Below, in pieces: positions 52,904-64,000 of a stretch of 64,000 nt of DNA. The stretch spans positions 102,367 through 166,366 of the forward strand of contig JAUIRK010000705.1 of NCBI GenBank assembly GCA_030549495.1, written 5' to 3'. Position 1 is the first letter of the stretch. Each line of letters begins with the position of its first letter. The translations under genes and the position numbers were made by a program. The notes beneath the pieces are model-generated. The model was not told where the DNA came from and searched no databases. It saw only the letters and a program-made list of their open reading frames with translations. Origin of the DNA: Nectonema munidae. Lineage: Eukaryota > Nematomorpha > Nectonematoida > Nectonematidae.

Positions 52904-55900
52904 ATGACAGATCTAAGTCCTTCAGATTACTTTAATGATGATGCAGGTACATTTTTATACTATATTTTTATTGCATTTCCTTGAATATTCTTTATATATT
53001 CATGTGCCTATTTTATCTATAATTGCCAAACGTTATTTATATTAACCTTTATTTAATTCTTATTTTACTTACTGTGAACACTCACGTTTAACCCTTTGAG
53101 GATTAGTGTGACTCCGGTGTTCCAAGAAATAATAATCGTCTGCTTACAACATACAAAATTCCATTGAAAAAAAGAAGATTATTAAATTCTGGTCCTCAAA
53201 GGGCTAATCGGCCTACTTTTTTACCAGAATTAAATGACTGAAAACTGAGGTGCGCGTTATTTTACTTTTATATTATAAAAGCGTCAACGAAAATAGGCAA
53301 AACGCATATAATTTTGTACTTTCTATTTATGTCAATGTTTATTAAGTTACTGTTCGAATTATTGACGCATACTAGGTATGTTCCTGAAAATAATAGCTTA
53401 TAGTTAGGACGTGGATTAGCCACGCCATCGGAATAAATACAAGTGTTTACAATATTTGTTTAATTTAGGTACTTTAATAAAAGTCATAAAGTCGCTTAAA
53501 GCCCAATTGGAATTTTTTACTACTAACCTTAATAATTATACTACATATTGTTACACGACTAAAATAACAGAAAATTGTATTACTAAAATGGTGTCGTTAA
53601 TTTAACCGTTGTATGTAATGAAATGTATTTAAAACAATCTAATCCTTAAAATATATTTACGAAAATGAGAATAAATAAAAAAATTTATCGTCCCAGAGAC
53701 ACACATATTAATTGTAAATTATCTATGCAGAAGGAAAAGTATTCATAAAAATACTTGAAAATAAGAATCTATATGCTTTGAGTCCTTTAATCATGTCTAA
53801 AGATCGCCCTCTACTTATATAACAAACAAAAAACCTATTTTTAATATTAATCAAACCTAGATTTTTTTCTTAAATTTGGGGAACTTATACATCGGTATAT
53901 ACGGTTGCTATTTTATTTGCTCAGTTTCAATTAATAATTAAAGTGTAAATTAATTATTTCTACAAAAATAATTCAAGAAGTTCAAAATAAACTTTATAAA
54001 AATGTAACCTATTAGATCTTATCAAATTAAACAATAATTAAGATACTTTTACTGTACTAAAAGTACGCCCGTATCTAAATACATGGTTGGGTTCAATTAC
54101 CTTTCAAATACATTAACAATTATGTGCAATTACAACTACATTGATTTTTACAATTGTAATTAATTTGTAATTACTCTCAATTACATTCAGAATCTAAAAC
54201 AAAAAATTAGAAGTTGATTGTGGGCGTACTAGCCTTGACTATTAGCTTTAACTTTTTTAATGCTAAAATTTATTTGCTTGAGAAAAAAATTCACCACATG
54301 CAAAAAGCAAACTCATTCGGAAAAGATTTTTGCAGAATATTGAAAGTAATATTTACGATAATGGCATTCAAGGTTACCTCACAATTTTGATTCATCATGA
54401 TCAATTTTCCTTGCCTACTTTTGCTATTTCTAAATTTTTTGACTTTTGTATTAAGTAAAGTTTAATGTTTTAACCTTGAATGATATTCTTTTATTGATTT
54501 TTTACTCCATATTGTATTTTTTATCGGCAAACAACAATGCGCAGTTTGCATCCAATTTTCCAAAGAGATCGCTAAGGTAGCTCGAATGCAGTGATTTGAA
54601 CGAGAGATGGCGAATCAAAGACTCAAAATCTCACTCACACTCTCAATATCGTAAATAATAATTAGATTAGATAGGAATGATGTTTCAATCTCTTATGTGT
54701 AGAAAAAAAATTGAAGGCCTTTGTTTCCAACGAGTGATGGCTTACGTTATTTTTTCGATAAGAAATATTGTATTTTCAAACTTCAGTTACGGTTACATGA
54801 GAAATTTTGTATCTTTGAACTTCAGTTTTTTTTTCATACCGTAAAAGCTTATCGGAATGAAAAATACGATATCTCAAAAACGCATCGAAATTTTGAAAAA
54901 AATCCAAAGGTAATACCGTAATCAAACATGATAAAAAAAGATGTTTGAAGTTTTTCACCTTGCAAATGAATGGCTCCAATATTCCCTAGTATGCGCATTT
55001 ATAGCATATGTTACACGTGTTTGTGGTGAACAAATAAATCACAAAACCTTTTTGACTGGAATATGCTTCAACTTAATAAATCTATTTACAACTCACTCCT
55101 TTGATTAAATTAAACGTACCATAGATCGAAAGTTTACACAACTTCGATATTTATCGTACGTGTTTTTGAATCGTGACGTACCGCATACCACCACTGTTCC
55201 CAACTCCGATTTTCACTGTGCTTGCCTCACATACGCAGTTTTTTTCCGAGAAAAAACTACCAATTTTTATATTTTTCATATTTTTTTATTATTTGTGGTA
55301 ATTGTTCTGAATTTTGCCCATATTTCTTGCTTTTAAAATACTATAATCAAATAAGTACCTTTTACTATTAAAAATGAAAAGAGCATCAACGTGTGTTCGA
55401 AGAGGCACATGATATTATTTTGATTGTTGTATAAGTATATAATATATATTGATTTCGTGTGTATATGGAGATCACCCGTTAACATGCAATTAATATTGCG
55501 AGTTAGTTATCTCATCCAATAAAATCCCTCTCACAGACAAAAATTGAATTGTACATCATTTATTTCATATATATAATATGGATTACTCAACATGCAACTA
55601 AAGATGCGAGTCGCTCCTATACGCCAAGATCAGTGGGGACTCATTCTCATCTGTCAATCTTGTTAATACCGCATTATGATTGGTGTGGAATATAAAAGTT
55701 TTTTTACGCCAATTTATCTAATGCACATGAATTAAAATATATTTGTGTCGATTATATTTATGTATCAGTTCAAAGTAAAAGTTTTTTTTTGCGTAGCGCA
55801 CTTTCTGAAGGGTTATGGTTCGTTTTATCAGCGATATGCTCTAAAGCTCTTGAGAAAACACTGCCACTTCTTCAAGCCCCAAATTTAATATTCACAAGAT

Positions 55901-58900
55901 TTTAAGTGTATACTGTCATGTTAACAATAAGAGAGAGGAACTATCTGGTGTAAATTGAAGAGTTATAGAATTCACCATTTGTTTTTCTGGTGGATAAGTG
56001 CGTTTTGAATGAAATACCTTTTTTATATATGAATTTTTCGCTAACAAGTTTCTTAGCAAGATAAAGAATGAGGTTGGCTTTCGTCTTCTATTTTACTTAT
56101 TGATCGGCACCTTGGCTTAAAATCATAGTTTTTCTTCCAACATCCAACTATAAACAAGCATGCTTTTCCACAACAGTTGACTTTAACTTAACTAAGATTT
56201 GTCTTTACTGTAATATGCATGGTATAAAAATTCCACGCCGACGTCAAATACTGAAAACTTAATAAATTTAACTCTACTCTCCACTTCCGACTTTGCCGAG
56301 AGAAAAGACGCTCCTCCGGACGCTTACAAAATTTAAAATGATTTTTTTCATTATTTAATACTCAAAAAACAGGACTCTGATATCGACTCACAAATTTTAT
56401 TAGATACCTTTAAAATCCCTCACTCCTGACTTCGACTCTCTACCCTGGAACTCTCACAGAATATTCGTTAGCTTTTTATGTGTACTGTTGTCTGTAGGGA
56501 TTTGGATTCAGAGTTAAGGTGTCAATGATTTACCCAATTTTTGAGGAGTCTTATTCGACTAAAAAACCCTATGGGACTAAAAATTTACGAAACATTTTAG
56601 TATTCTTGGAATTTTTTTCTTAATTAAAACTTAGATGTTTGTTGATTATTTGTTTAACCCATTTAAGGCCAAGCAAAGCAGACGATATCTAAAAAAACGC
56701 AGACGATTTATATTCAAAGTCATTGAAAAAAGCAGACGAAGATAAAATTACTTATGTTCTAAAATAGGAACATTGGCCATAAATGGGTTAATAGCTTTTA
56801 CAATATCGAATATGCTTTTTTAAATAATATCTAACGTGATCTAATTCTTCTAATCTTTTGCTATGAAATAATATAAATTAAATTGTATATAGAAACTCTT
56901 AGAAAAATGAAAAGTTTACTCTATTTACAAAAATTGTTGTAAATGAAATATTTTAAAGTGTCTTCTTTTGAAAAAGCGCGATCTTTAGACAAAAGCTTTT
57001 CACTTCAATTTATCTTTTCCCTGTCTCTTTCATGTGTTGATAAAAGGATATATATGATACTTCTCATTTTTATGTATTTATGATTTCCTTTTTCCATGTA
57101 GTTTCTTATACCGCATACAGCATCTTCAAGTTCGATATTTCTATATAAAGCAAATGCATCTTTCATTGTAAGCTTCAAAGATTGCGTTTATCAATTATTT
57201 TATTTATGTGCAAGTCAAAAATTTTTATCTATATTAATAATGATCTATCAATCAATTACAAAAATTTGGTTTGTGAATTCTTCTGTATATAAAAGCCCTT
57301 TATTTACTTCTGAAATTTGTGGACTACTTACAAAAAATGGACTATTAAAAAAAGTGACCCATTATTAAAAAATATGTATATTTATTCGTTATTAGGATTA
57401 AACTTTTTGGAATAGTTTTTTTGAATTTTAACTTTATCTTTGAATCTTCCAATACGCTTAGACTTTTATAATAAATACCTTAGTTTTCAATTATTTAGTA
57501 GAGAGAATGCATTTAATCACAGAAACCTTGTTTTGTCATTAATCAAGATTTTCTGTTGTGATTGGCAATACCATATTCTCATTTTTACCATGGCATATAT
57601 TCACTAAGTCTTATGGATATTTGGCACAAAATCGTTAATGAAGGGAAATGAAGAATTACTTCAAATATTGAAAAAGAGAGAAATGAAAATATGAATAAAA
57701 TTTTGAAGAAAAGGTTTAAAGCCCTATCTTTCAATATTTTCAAACATGTTTTAATATAAAAATTAAAAAATTGAAATGACGAATGCAAGTGTTTGAAAAG
57801 GTTAGAACTCCCAAAATTTTTATATTCAATTATGATAAACAGCAAAATAAGAAATGTACATTCAGCCTTCGTCAATTGACTCTGCTGTTCGCTCGATTGC
57901 AGGGCCGCGGAGTCGGAAACGCGAGGCGGTGCAGTCCGAGATTTTAAAGGGATAGAAGTTGTGGTCGCTATCTAATAAAATTTAGGAGTCCGAGTCGCTT
58001 TTTTAAAGTAAAGAAAAAAAAGTTTCATTTTTGAAAGAATATGGGGTGAACCTTCGTGCAGTTTTCTCCTCCATGCTCAGGTGTGTTACTATTACCTTGG
58101 GCTATGAAAAGTTGTTGATGAAAAAAACCCTGCTTGAAATTTCCTTATTTTTACATTAGAAATCTGCAGAGTGTGTCGTTCTGAAGCAACCCCTGAGCAG
58201 CCTCTTTCCTACCCGTGTTTATGCACTGGAAGCATTAAGTATATTCACCAAGACTGGTACTTCACATTTTCTATTTATTTTTAATTCATCGAATAATTGA
58301 ATTTACGCCTTTTTCAGCCTACTACAATGGCTCAAGTATAGAAAGAAGGAACGCTGTGAACTGTGCAATCATCCGTTTAAATTCATTCCCAGTATGTTTT
58401 CTCTTCTACGCTTATTGGCATTCGCCAAAAACGCAAAAAGATGTCTTTGCTTCTCAATTTTCACGCTCTTTTCAATGAATGCTTCTAAACTCTGCCTTTC
58501 CGCTTAATTGATTTTAGGGAATGGAGAACTTTTCAATCTTTGTTGTTGATCACTTATACAATAAGCAGTGATCCACCAACTTTCTTTCAAGAAAAGGAAT
58601 TCATTGAGAAGATATCTAAAAAATTTTTTTTACTTTATTGACCCAAAAACTTTCATTAAAGGGGAAAAAGTCTAAATCAATTCATATAATTGCTATTTAT
58701 TGGCTTTTATGTGTTTCAAGATTTTTTATACTTTTTATGACCGCATATCATCGTAAAGAATGATGGGAATAACAGAGCAAAGATAAATATGGTTGTTCGT
58801 GCGTAGAAATATGCCTCTGTGTTTGTTAATGTAACTATGGAAAATCGTTATATTTAAGAGATGTGTTTTCTCAACCTTTTTTAACAAAGGGTCAAATTAA

Positions 58901-59631
58901 GAACCAACATTGCTCTATAGGGCATAAAATCGGCTTTTATAAAATGCGTTTTTTAATCAACTCTGAAATGTTTGTCTAGTTACTTACACTCAATCAATTT
59001 CTTCATATATGCAATAAAATAAATAAATCATATTTGTAAATAATAAATCAATTGATTTGATATTGTTAGCCTATTTTTTCCTTTAACTTTTATATATTTG
59101 GGGAGGGTGGATAGAATATTTATGGGTATGCTTTACTTTTTTAAATTTAAGTTTATTCTCCTGATATGCCGCGACGCTTACCTGTGAGGACATTGCTTTT
59201 GGGTTTTCTGGAAAATATTTTGAAAGCTGTTAAAACATTCTTTCATTATTCCATTGTTGCATGCGTTTGGATATTCTTTCTTCCCTTAAATGCAGGTATT
59301 GCAAATGTGCCTTTACCCTCAATATTGAGCTCGTGTTTAATGAAATTTATTTTAGTTTTTATTTACAATTTTTTATTTGACTTCTCAGCTTCAACATTTT
59401 CCAAAATGAAGTCATGGTAAGTTAAAAACCCTTTTTTCCCTAAAATCCTTTTCTTTTCCTATATTTTTTTCTAGGAGTACTTTCTATCCTGAATATTTTA
59501 AAGGTTTCTGGATAATCTTTATGTGCACTACTATTCTGATATGCTTTCTTTGGCTGAGTGAACATTTAATCGTGAATTCTGGAGAAGTTTTAAGTGACCT
59601 AGATGGTGCAAATAATTCAAATTCTTCAAAT
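52904..59631 (+). CDS. MARCHF6: MARCH6/DOA10-type RING-CH ubiquitin ligase, exons 1-5 (gene continues)
   Basis: This is an ER multi-spanning E3 ligase acting in ER-associated degradation and sterol-pathway control. Exons are 52904-52946, 58160-58256, 58318-58391, 59152-59416 and 59475-59631. Introns are 5213, 61, 760 and 58 bp, all GT-AG, and all phases agree. Exon 1 is [14 protein letters not shown] plus one base that completes E before [15 protein letters not shown]. The RING-CH finger uses Cys17, 20, 34, 36, His44, Cys47, 60 and 63. [11 protein letters not shown] (72-82) matches the segment after the RING in MARCH6. Membrane spans lie at about 102-119 and 170-186. The first 212 residues correspond to the N-terminal part of a protein of about 900 residues. 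The frame would stop at 59656, but a GT donor at 59632 offers a fifth intron into which the piggyBac element is inserted. The rest should lie right of the window. Exon 1 is the least certain exon. Confidence 0.88.
53088..53207. mobile_element. TTAA-type MITE (112 bp)
   Basis: The element 53092-53203 has ends CCCTTTGAGGA and TCCTCAAAGGG, an 11-bp exact inverted repeat. It is flanked by TTAA on the left and CTAA on the right (one change). It lies in intron 1 of MARCHF6. Confidence 0.8.
53208..56653. other. MARCHF6 intron 1, AT-rich body
   Basis: 55480-55640 has two imperfect copies about 95 bp apart of AACATGCAATTAATATTGCG / AACATGCAACTAAAGATGCG. 56265-56450 carries CTCC/GACT-rich words (CGACTCACAAATTTTATTAG, TTCGACTCTC, TACCCTGG) that match the complement of 57903-57995; both look like ends of one hAT-type family. 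Confidence 0.5.
56654..56791. mobile_element. TTAA-type MITE (130 bp)
   Basis: The element 56658-56787 has left end CCCATTTAAGGCCA and right end TGGCCATAAATGGG, 13 of 14 bases matching as inverted repeats. Exact TTAA occurs on both sides (56654-56657, 56788-56791). The interior repeats AGCAGACGA/CGCAGACGA words three to four times. It lies in MARCHF6 intron 1. Confidence 0.93.
57903..58010 (+). repeat. hAT-type terminal fragment (GGAGTC-rich)
   Basis: It starts CAGGGCCGCGGAGTCGGAAA and includes TAATAAAATTTAGGAGTCCG, matching the complement of 56375-56440. It is probably an isolated end of a DNA transposon with GGAGTC subterminal words; no full element was defined. Confidence 0.5.
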
Positions 59632-60587
59632 GTAAAATTGCTTATTTTTCCGCGATAAATACTTCTAACCCATTAATGACATCCTAACTTAAAAGTTATG
59701 TTTTTTTTACTATAAAATTTCTTAACACAAAAACGTTTTTTCATATATTTTTTAATCTAAAGACCTTAATGACAGTTTTGTTAAATAAACCTGTTGATTT
59801 ATTGGGGCACATATCTTCAAAATAGAAATAATGAGCTCCAGTATGAAAACCAGTTACAAAATAATTACTATTTTACCAGTACCAAAACTATGGCACGATA
59901 AGGCAGACATTAAGCCTCGATGCAATCTTTATAACTAAATTAGAGTGTAATAAGGAGAACCTAAAACTCAGAATTAAAAAAAAAATATTTTTGGAGTTCT
60001 TTGAATCAACAAAATAAAATATAACTTTTAAGTTATATTGTCATAAAAGACTACATAATCAAGGTCAATTATGTAATTTCCGAAAAAATCTCTGTGTTCA
60101 CTTTTATCTGGCCAATCGACAATAAAACTCGTTACAACAAGATCCTAATATACCATTTTTAAGTGCAGGCTTCATTACCGTATAAATTTACGCAGTAACT
60201 ATGTTACCTTGATTGCACATAATCAATGTAAACAATAATGTAATGGAGTTTTTCTAGAAGAAAAGTTTATCGTTTGTTTATCATTTGTTCTTTGTACAGA
60301 ATATTGTTTAAATTTTTATTTTGAAGTTCCAAATGCGACAGTAATATTGATGTGATACAAAACGTAAAGTATCTTTCAAGGCCAAAATTACTGCACTGCC
60401 TTTTGATCCGTATTCGATTACGACTACCTCGATCTTTTTCAATTTTCTTTATTTCTTTTTACTTTTCTGAAACATTCACTGAATTTCTGAATCTAAATTT
60501 TCTTTTTAATTTCTTTTTTCGTAAGTATACCAATTTTTTGCTCGTCTATATGTATGTGTGTGTATTTATGTAAAAGAGAATAGAATG

Positions 60588-61791
<1,204 letters not shown>

Positions 61792-61825
61792 AGTAAGGTT
61801 ATAACGAGAGTTTTTATACTAATAA

Positions 61826-63545
61826 ATGTTTCAGAATATGAATGTGAATGAAGCCATATCATTTTTGACTGATAGTGAATTTTCTTCTGCTCAAATTTAC
61901 ATTTGTCCTCCAGAAAATTCATACATAAGCGATGTTGACAGTGGTGATGAAGATTATGAACTTTCAATCGACAACCTTTCGGGAAAACAATTGAATGCTA
62001 GTGCAAGTTTGGTTTTAAATAATATCGATGGTTCGAAGGAGTTATGCGGCGATGAAGATGATACTATGATAGATAAAAGAACTCCAGACTCAAGAAAATG
62101 GAAAAAAAATTGACATAAAAAGTATATTGTGTAATAACGATTCCCGCATTCAAGCCTCTCTAGATGATATAAACTCATTTTCCCCAGTAAAATATTTTGA
62201 GCTTTTTTTTGATGATGAAATTATGGAATTTATTCTACAACAGACAATCTTGTATGCTAAAAGGGATAAGGGGGATTTAAATTTTAGTATGGATAAATCT
62301 GAGTTGAAGCTTTTTTTAAGTGTTCTTATGATAAGTGGTTACAGCCCAGTTTGCAGAACTAGAATGTTTTGGGAGCAAAAAGACGATATACATAACATAG
62401 CGATAGCTAAAGCATTTAGTCGTAATCGCTTTGAGAAAATTCTTAGCTATATTCATTTAGCTGATAACCAGTGCCTAGAATGCGGTAATAAGTTGGCAAA
62501 AATAAAGCCTTTTTATGACAAAATAAACCTTCGTTTTTTACGTTATATGCCTGAATCGAAAAATATTAGTATTGATGAATCCATGATTGAATATTACGGC
62601 AAGCATCCTTCTAAACAATTTATGAAAGGAAAGCCTATTAGATTCGGGTATAAGACGTGGACAATGTGCACTTCAGATGGCTACATTATTTCTATTTCAC
62701 CATATGCGGGTAAATCTGAAGTATATAACAAAGAATTAGGAATAGGAGGTAGTGTGGTAATGAAATTCGCTAATCTTTTACCACAAAGTAATTACCACCT
62801 GATAATGGATAATTACTTCTGCTCCTTGCATTTGTTCGAACTTCTAAGAAAGAAGGGATTTCACGCCACAGGTGTAATAAGAAGTGATAGGTTGCAGAAA
62901 TGTCCAATTCTTAATAAAAAATGCTTACTTAAAAAAAAAAGAGGTAATTTTGATTATCGCTATGACGCAAGTTCTAAAATAATTGTTATAACCTGGAGGG
63001 ATAATAACGTAGTGAATCTTGCATCCACCTGCCTAGGAGTAAAGCCAATAAAAAAAATTAAAAGATGGTGCTCTTCAACAAAAAAAATTATATACATACA
63101 ACAACCAAATGGTATAGCAGAATATAACAAATTGATGGGTGGAGTGGACAGATCAAATCAAAATGTTACACAATACCAAATGAGCATACGTTTAAAGAAG
63201 TGGTGGTGGCCTTTCTTCCGATTTTTATTTCACGCATCGCTACAAAATTCTTGGTTTTTGTACAAAAAAAGTTGTCTGTATAAAGATAAACCTCTGGATC
63301 AACTTGGGTTCATACGTGAAATTGTTAACACATATCTTCTGCAAAATTCTGCAAACAAAATTCAAATTCCTTTTTTTACAAATAAAGTTAGCAATGACAT
63401 TAGACTTGATCAAAAAGACCATGACTTTGGCAATCTTCCTACTCAAAAAATATGTGTGTTTTGTAAAAAAGGTACTAAAAAAAGATGCACCAAGTGTAAC
63501 GTGGCTCTACATATGCATTGCTTCACAGCTTTTCATTCAAAATAA
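61826..63545 (+). pseudogene. piggyBac transposase 1, one frameshift from intact
   Basis: This is a DDE-type cut-and-paste transposase that inserts at TTAA. The first frame (61826-62113, 95 residues, acidic, with SDVDSGDEDYEL) ends in an A-run at about 62101-62108. The second frame (to 63545) continues the protein from about there, so a single indel separates them; together they give roughly 570 residues, normal for the family. Numbered from Met at 62127, the catalytic Asp residues are at 150 (SIDESMIEYYG), 228 (LIMDNYFCS) and 341 (MGGVDRSNQ). The Cys/His-rich C-terminal domain (443-470) is CVFCKKG, CTKC, HMHCFTAFH. The position of the additional Asp seen in the moth enzyme (DxxD) is Asn344. 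Two AATAAA words follow the stop. A possible acceptor TTTCAG at 61829 could mean a 5' intron. Whether the indel is real is untested. Confidence 0.88.
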
Positions 63546-64000
63546 AGTTTTTTAATAAATTTGTTGAATCTTTTTTCATCTTGTTTCTTGCTACAATAAA
63601 AAAATAGACACTCTTCTTTTTTTCAAACTGACAATACTCCATCTTTAGTTTTAAGGTTCGGAGGTTGGTATTTGCTCTCTTCATTATTTCCAATCTCAGC
63701 TTTCAGTTTCACTGAGTCCACTTTTTCAGGTTCATAAACATGTGTATATTTTACTTTTTTAAGTTTCCCCTTGAGTTTTTTTTCAATTTACTTTTATATA
63801 TTATATATGGAGCACATCATCAATAAAATGATATGCTCCCTTTAACGACAATATAACTTTTTGGTTATGATTTATTTTTTTGCTCTAAAAAATTATATAT
63901 ACGTTCTAGAATGTTATGAATAGTGTAATTGAGTTCTGTTTACATAAAACTATCATAAATTAGCTCAAAACTCATATGCTAGAGGTTGGTCATTAATGGG
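63546..64000. other. 3' part of piggyBac element 1
   Basis: A non-coding 3' region with AATAAA at 63554 and the terminal repeat at 63984-64000. No other gene. Confidence 0.7.

Noticed and set aside
54721-54979. Complementary frames on both strands with similar repeated words
   Set aside because: They come from a local imperfect repeat (TTTGTATCTT / TTGTATTTTC words) inside MARCHF6 intron 1.

Overview
The window is animal nuclear DNA. It is very AT-rich, has spliceosomal introns, has metazoan-type genes (a BMP-family ligand, a FYVE/ankyrin endosomal protein, a proteoglycan-linker galactosyltransferase, a MARCH6-type ubiquitin ligase, UMP-CMP kinase), and is loaded with hAT, piggyBac, LTR, LINE and SINE debris. 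Most introns found are tiny (54-61 bp). Three of the five host genes (ANKFY1, B4GALT7, the BMP) read as single uninterrupted frames, so the lineage looks intron-poor. It is probably an invertebrate; I cannot name the species or phylum.

Host genes, left to right: the 3' part of a UMP-CMP kinase gene enters from the left edge (23-323, +). An ANKFY1/Rabankyrin-5 gene (19522-23028, -) and a B4GALT7 gene (26539-27480, -) lie head-to-tail, with a decayed LTR retrotransposon (23856-26208) between them. A BMP5-8-like ligand gene (42947-44125, +) stands alone; its mature domain lacks the cysteine that normally makes the inter-subunit disulfide. The first five exons of a MARCH6/DOA10-type ubiquitin ligase (52904-59631, +) can be joined in phase across a 5.2-kb first intron. 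The gene then appears to run off the right edge, with a 4.3-kb piggyBac element in its fifth intron.

Mobile DNA explains much of the rest. From 2.4 to 6.2 kb an old transposase-like gene is split by a hAT element with a perfect 8-bp target duplication and by a TTAA-flanked MITE. From 12.0 to 15.6 kb a TTAA-flanked, non-autonomous element appears to carry two internal tandem arrays (one with monomers of about 151 bp); relatives of the first array lie at 18.0, 44.5, 45.6-46.3 and 49.7-50.4 kb. Three different piggyBac copies (31.4-33.8, 39.6-40.8, 59.7-64.0 kb), a second hAT transposase relic (28.9-29.9 kb), a LINE reverse-transcriptase relic (47.3-49.7 kb), a tRNA-headed SINE family, and several small hAT-like and TTAA-type MITEs fill other gaps.

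The rightmost piggyBac is nearly intact (one frameshift) and carries an apparently uninterrupted (TG)n tract of about 1.16 kb just upstream of its transposase. The window ends exactly on its right terminal repeat. The host genes do not form a pathway together. No CRISPR, rRNA or convincing functional tRNA gene was seen.
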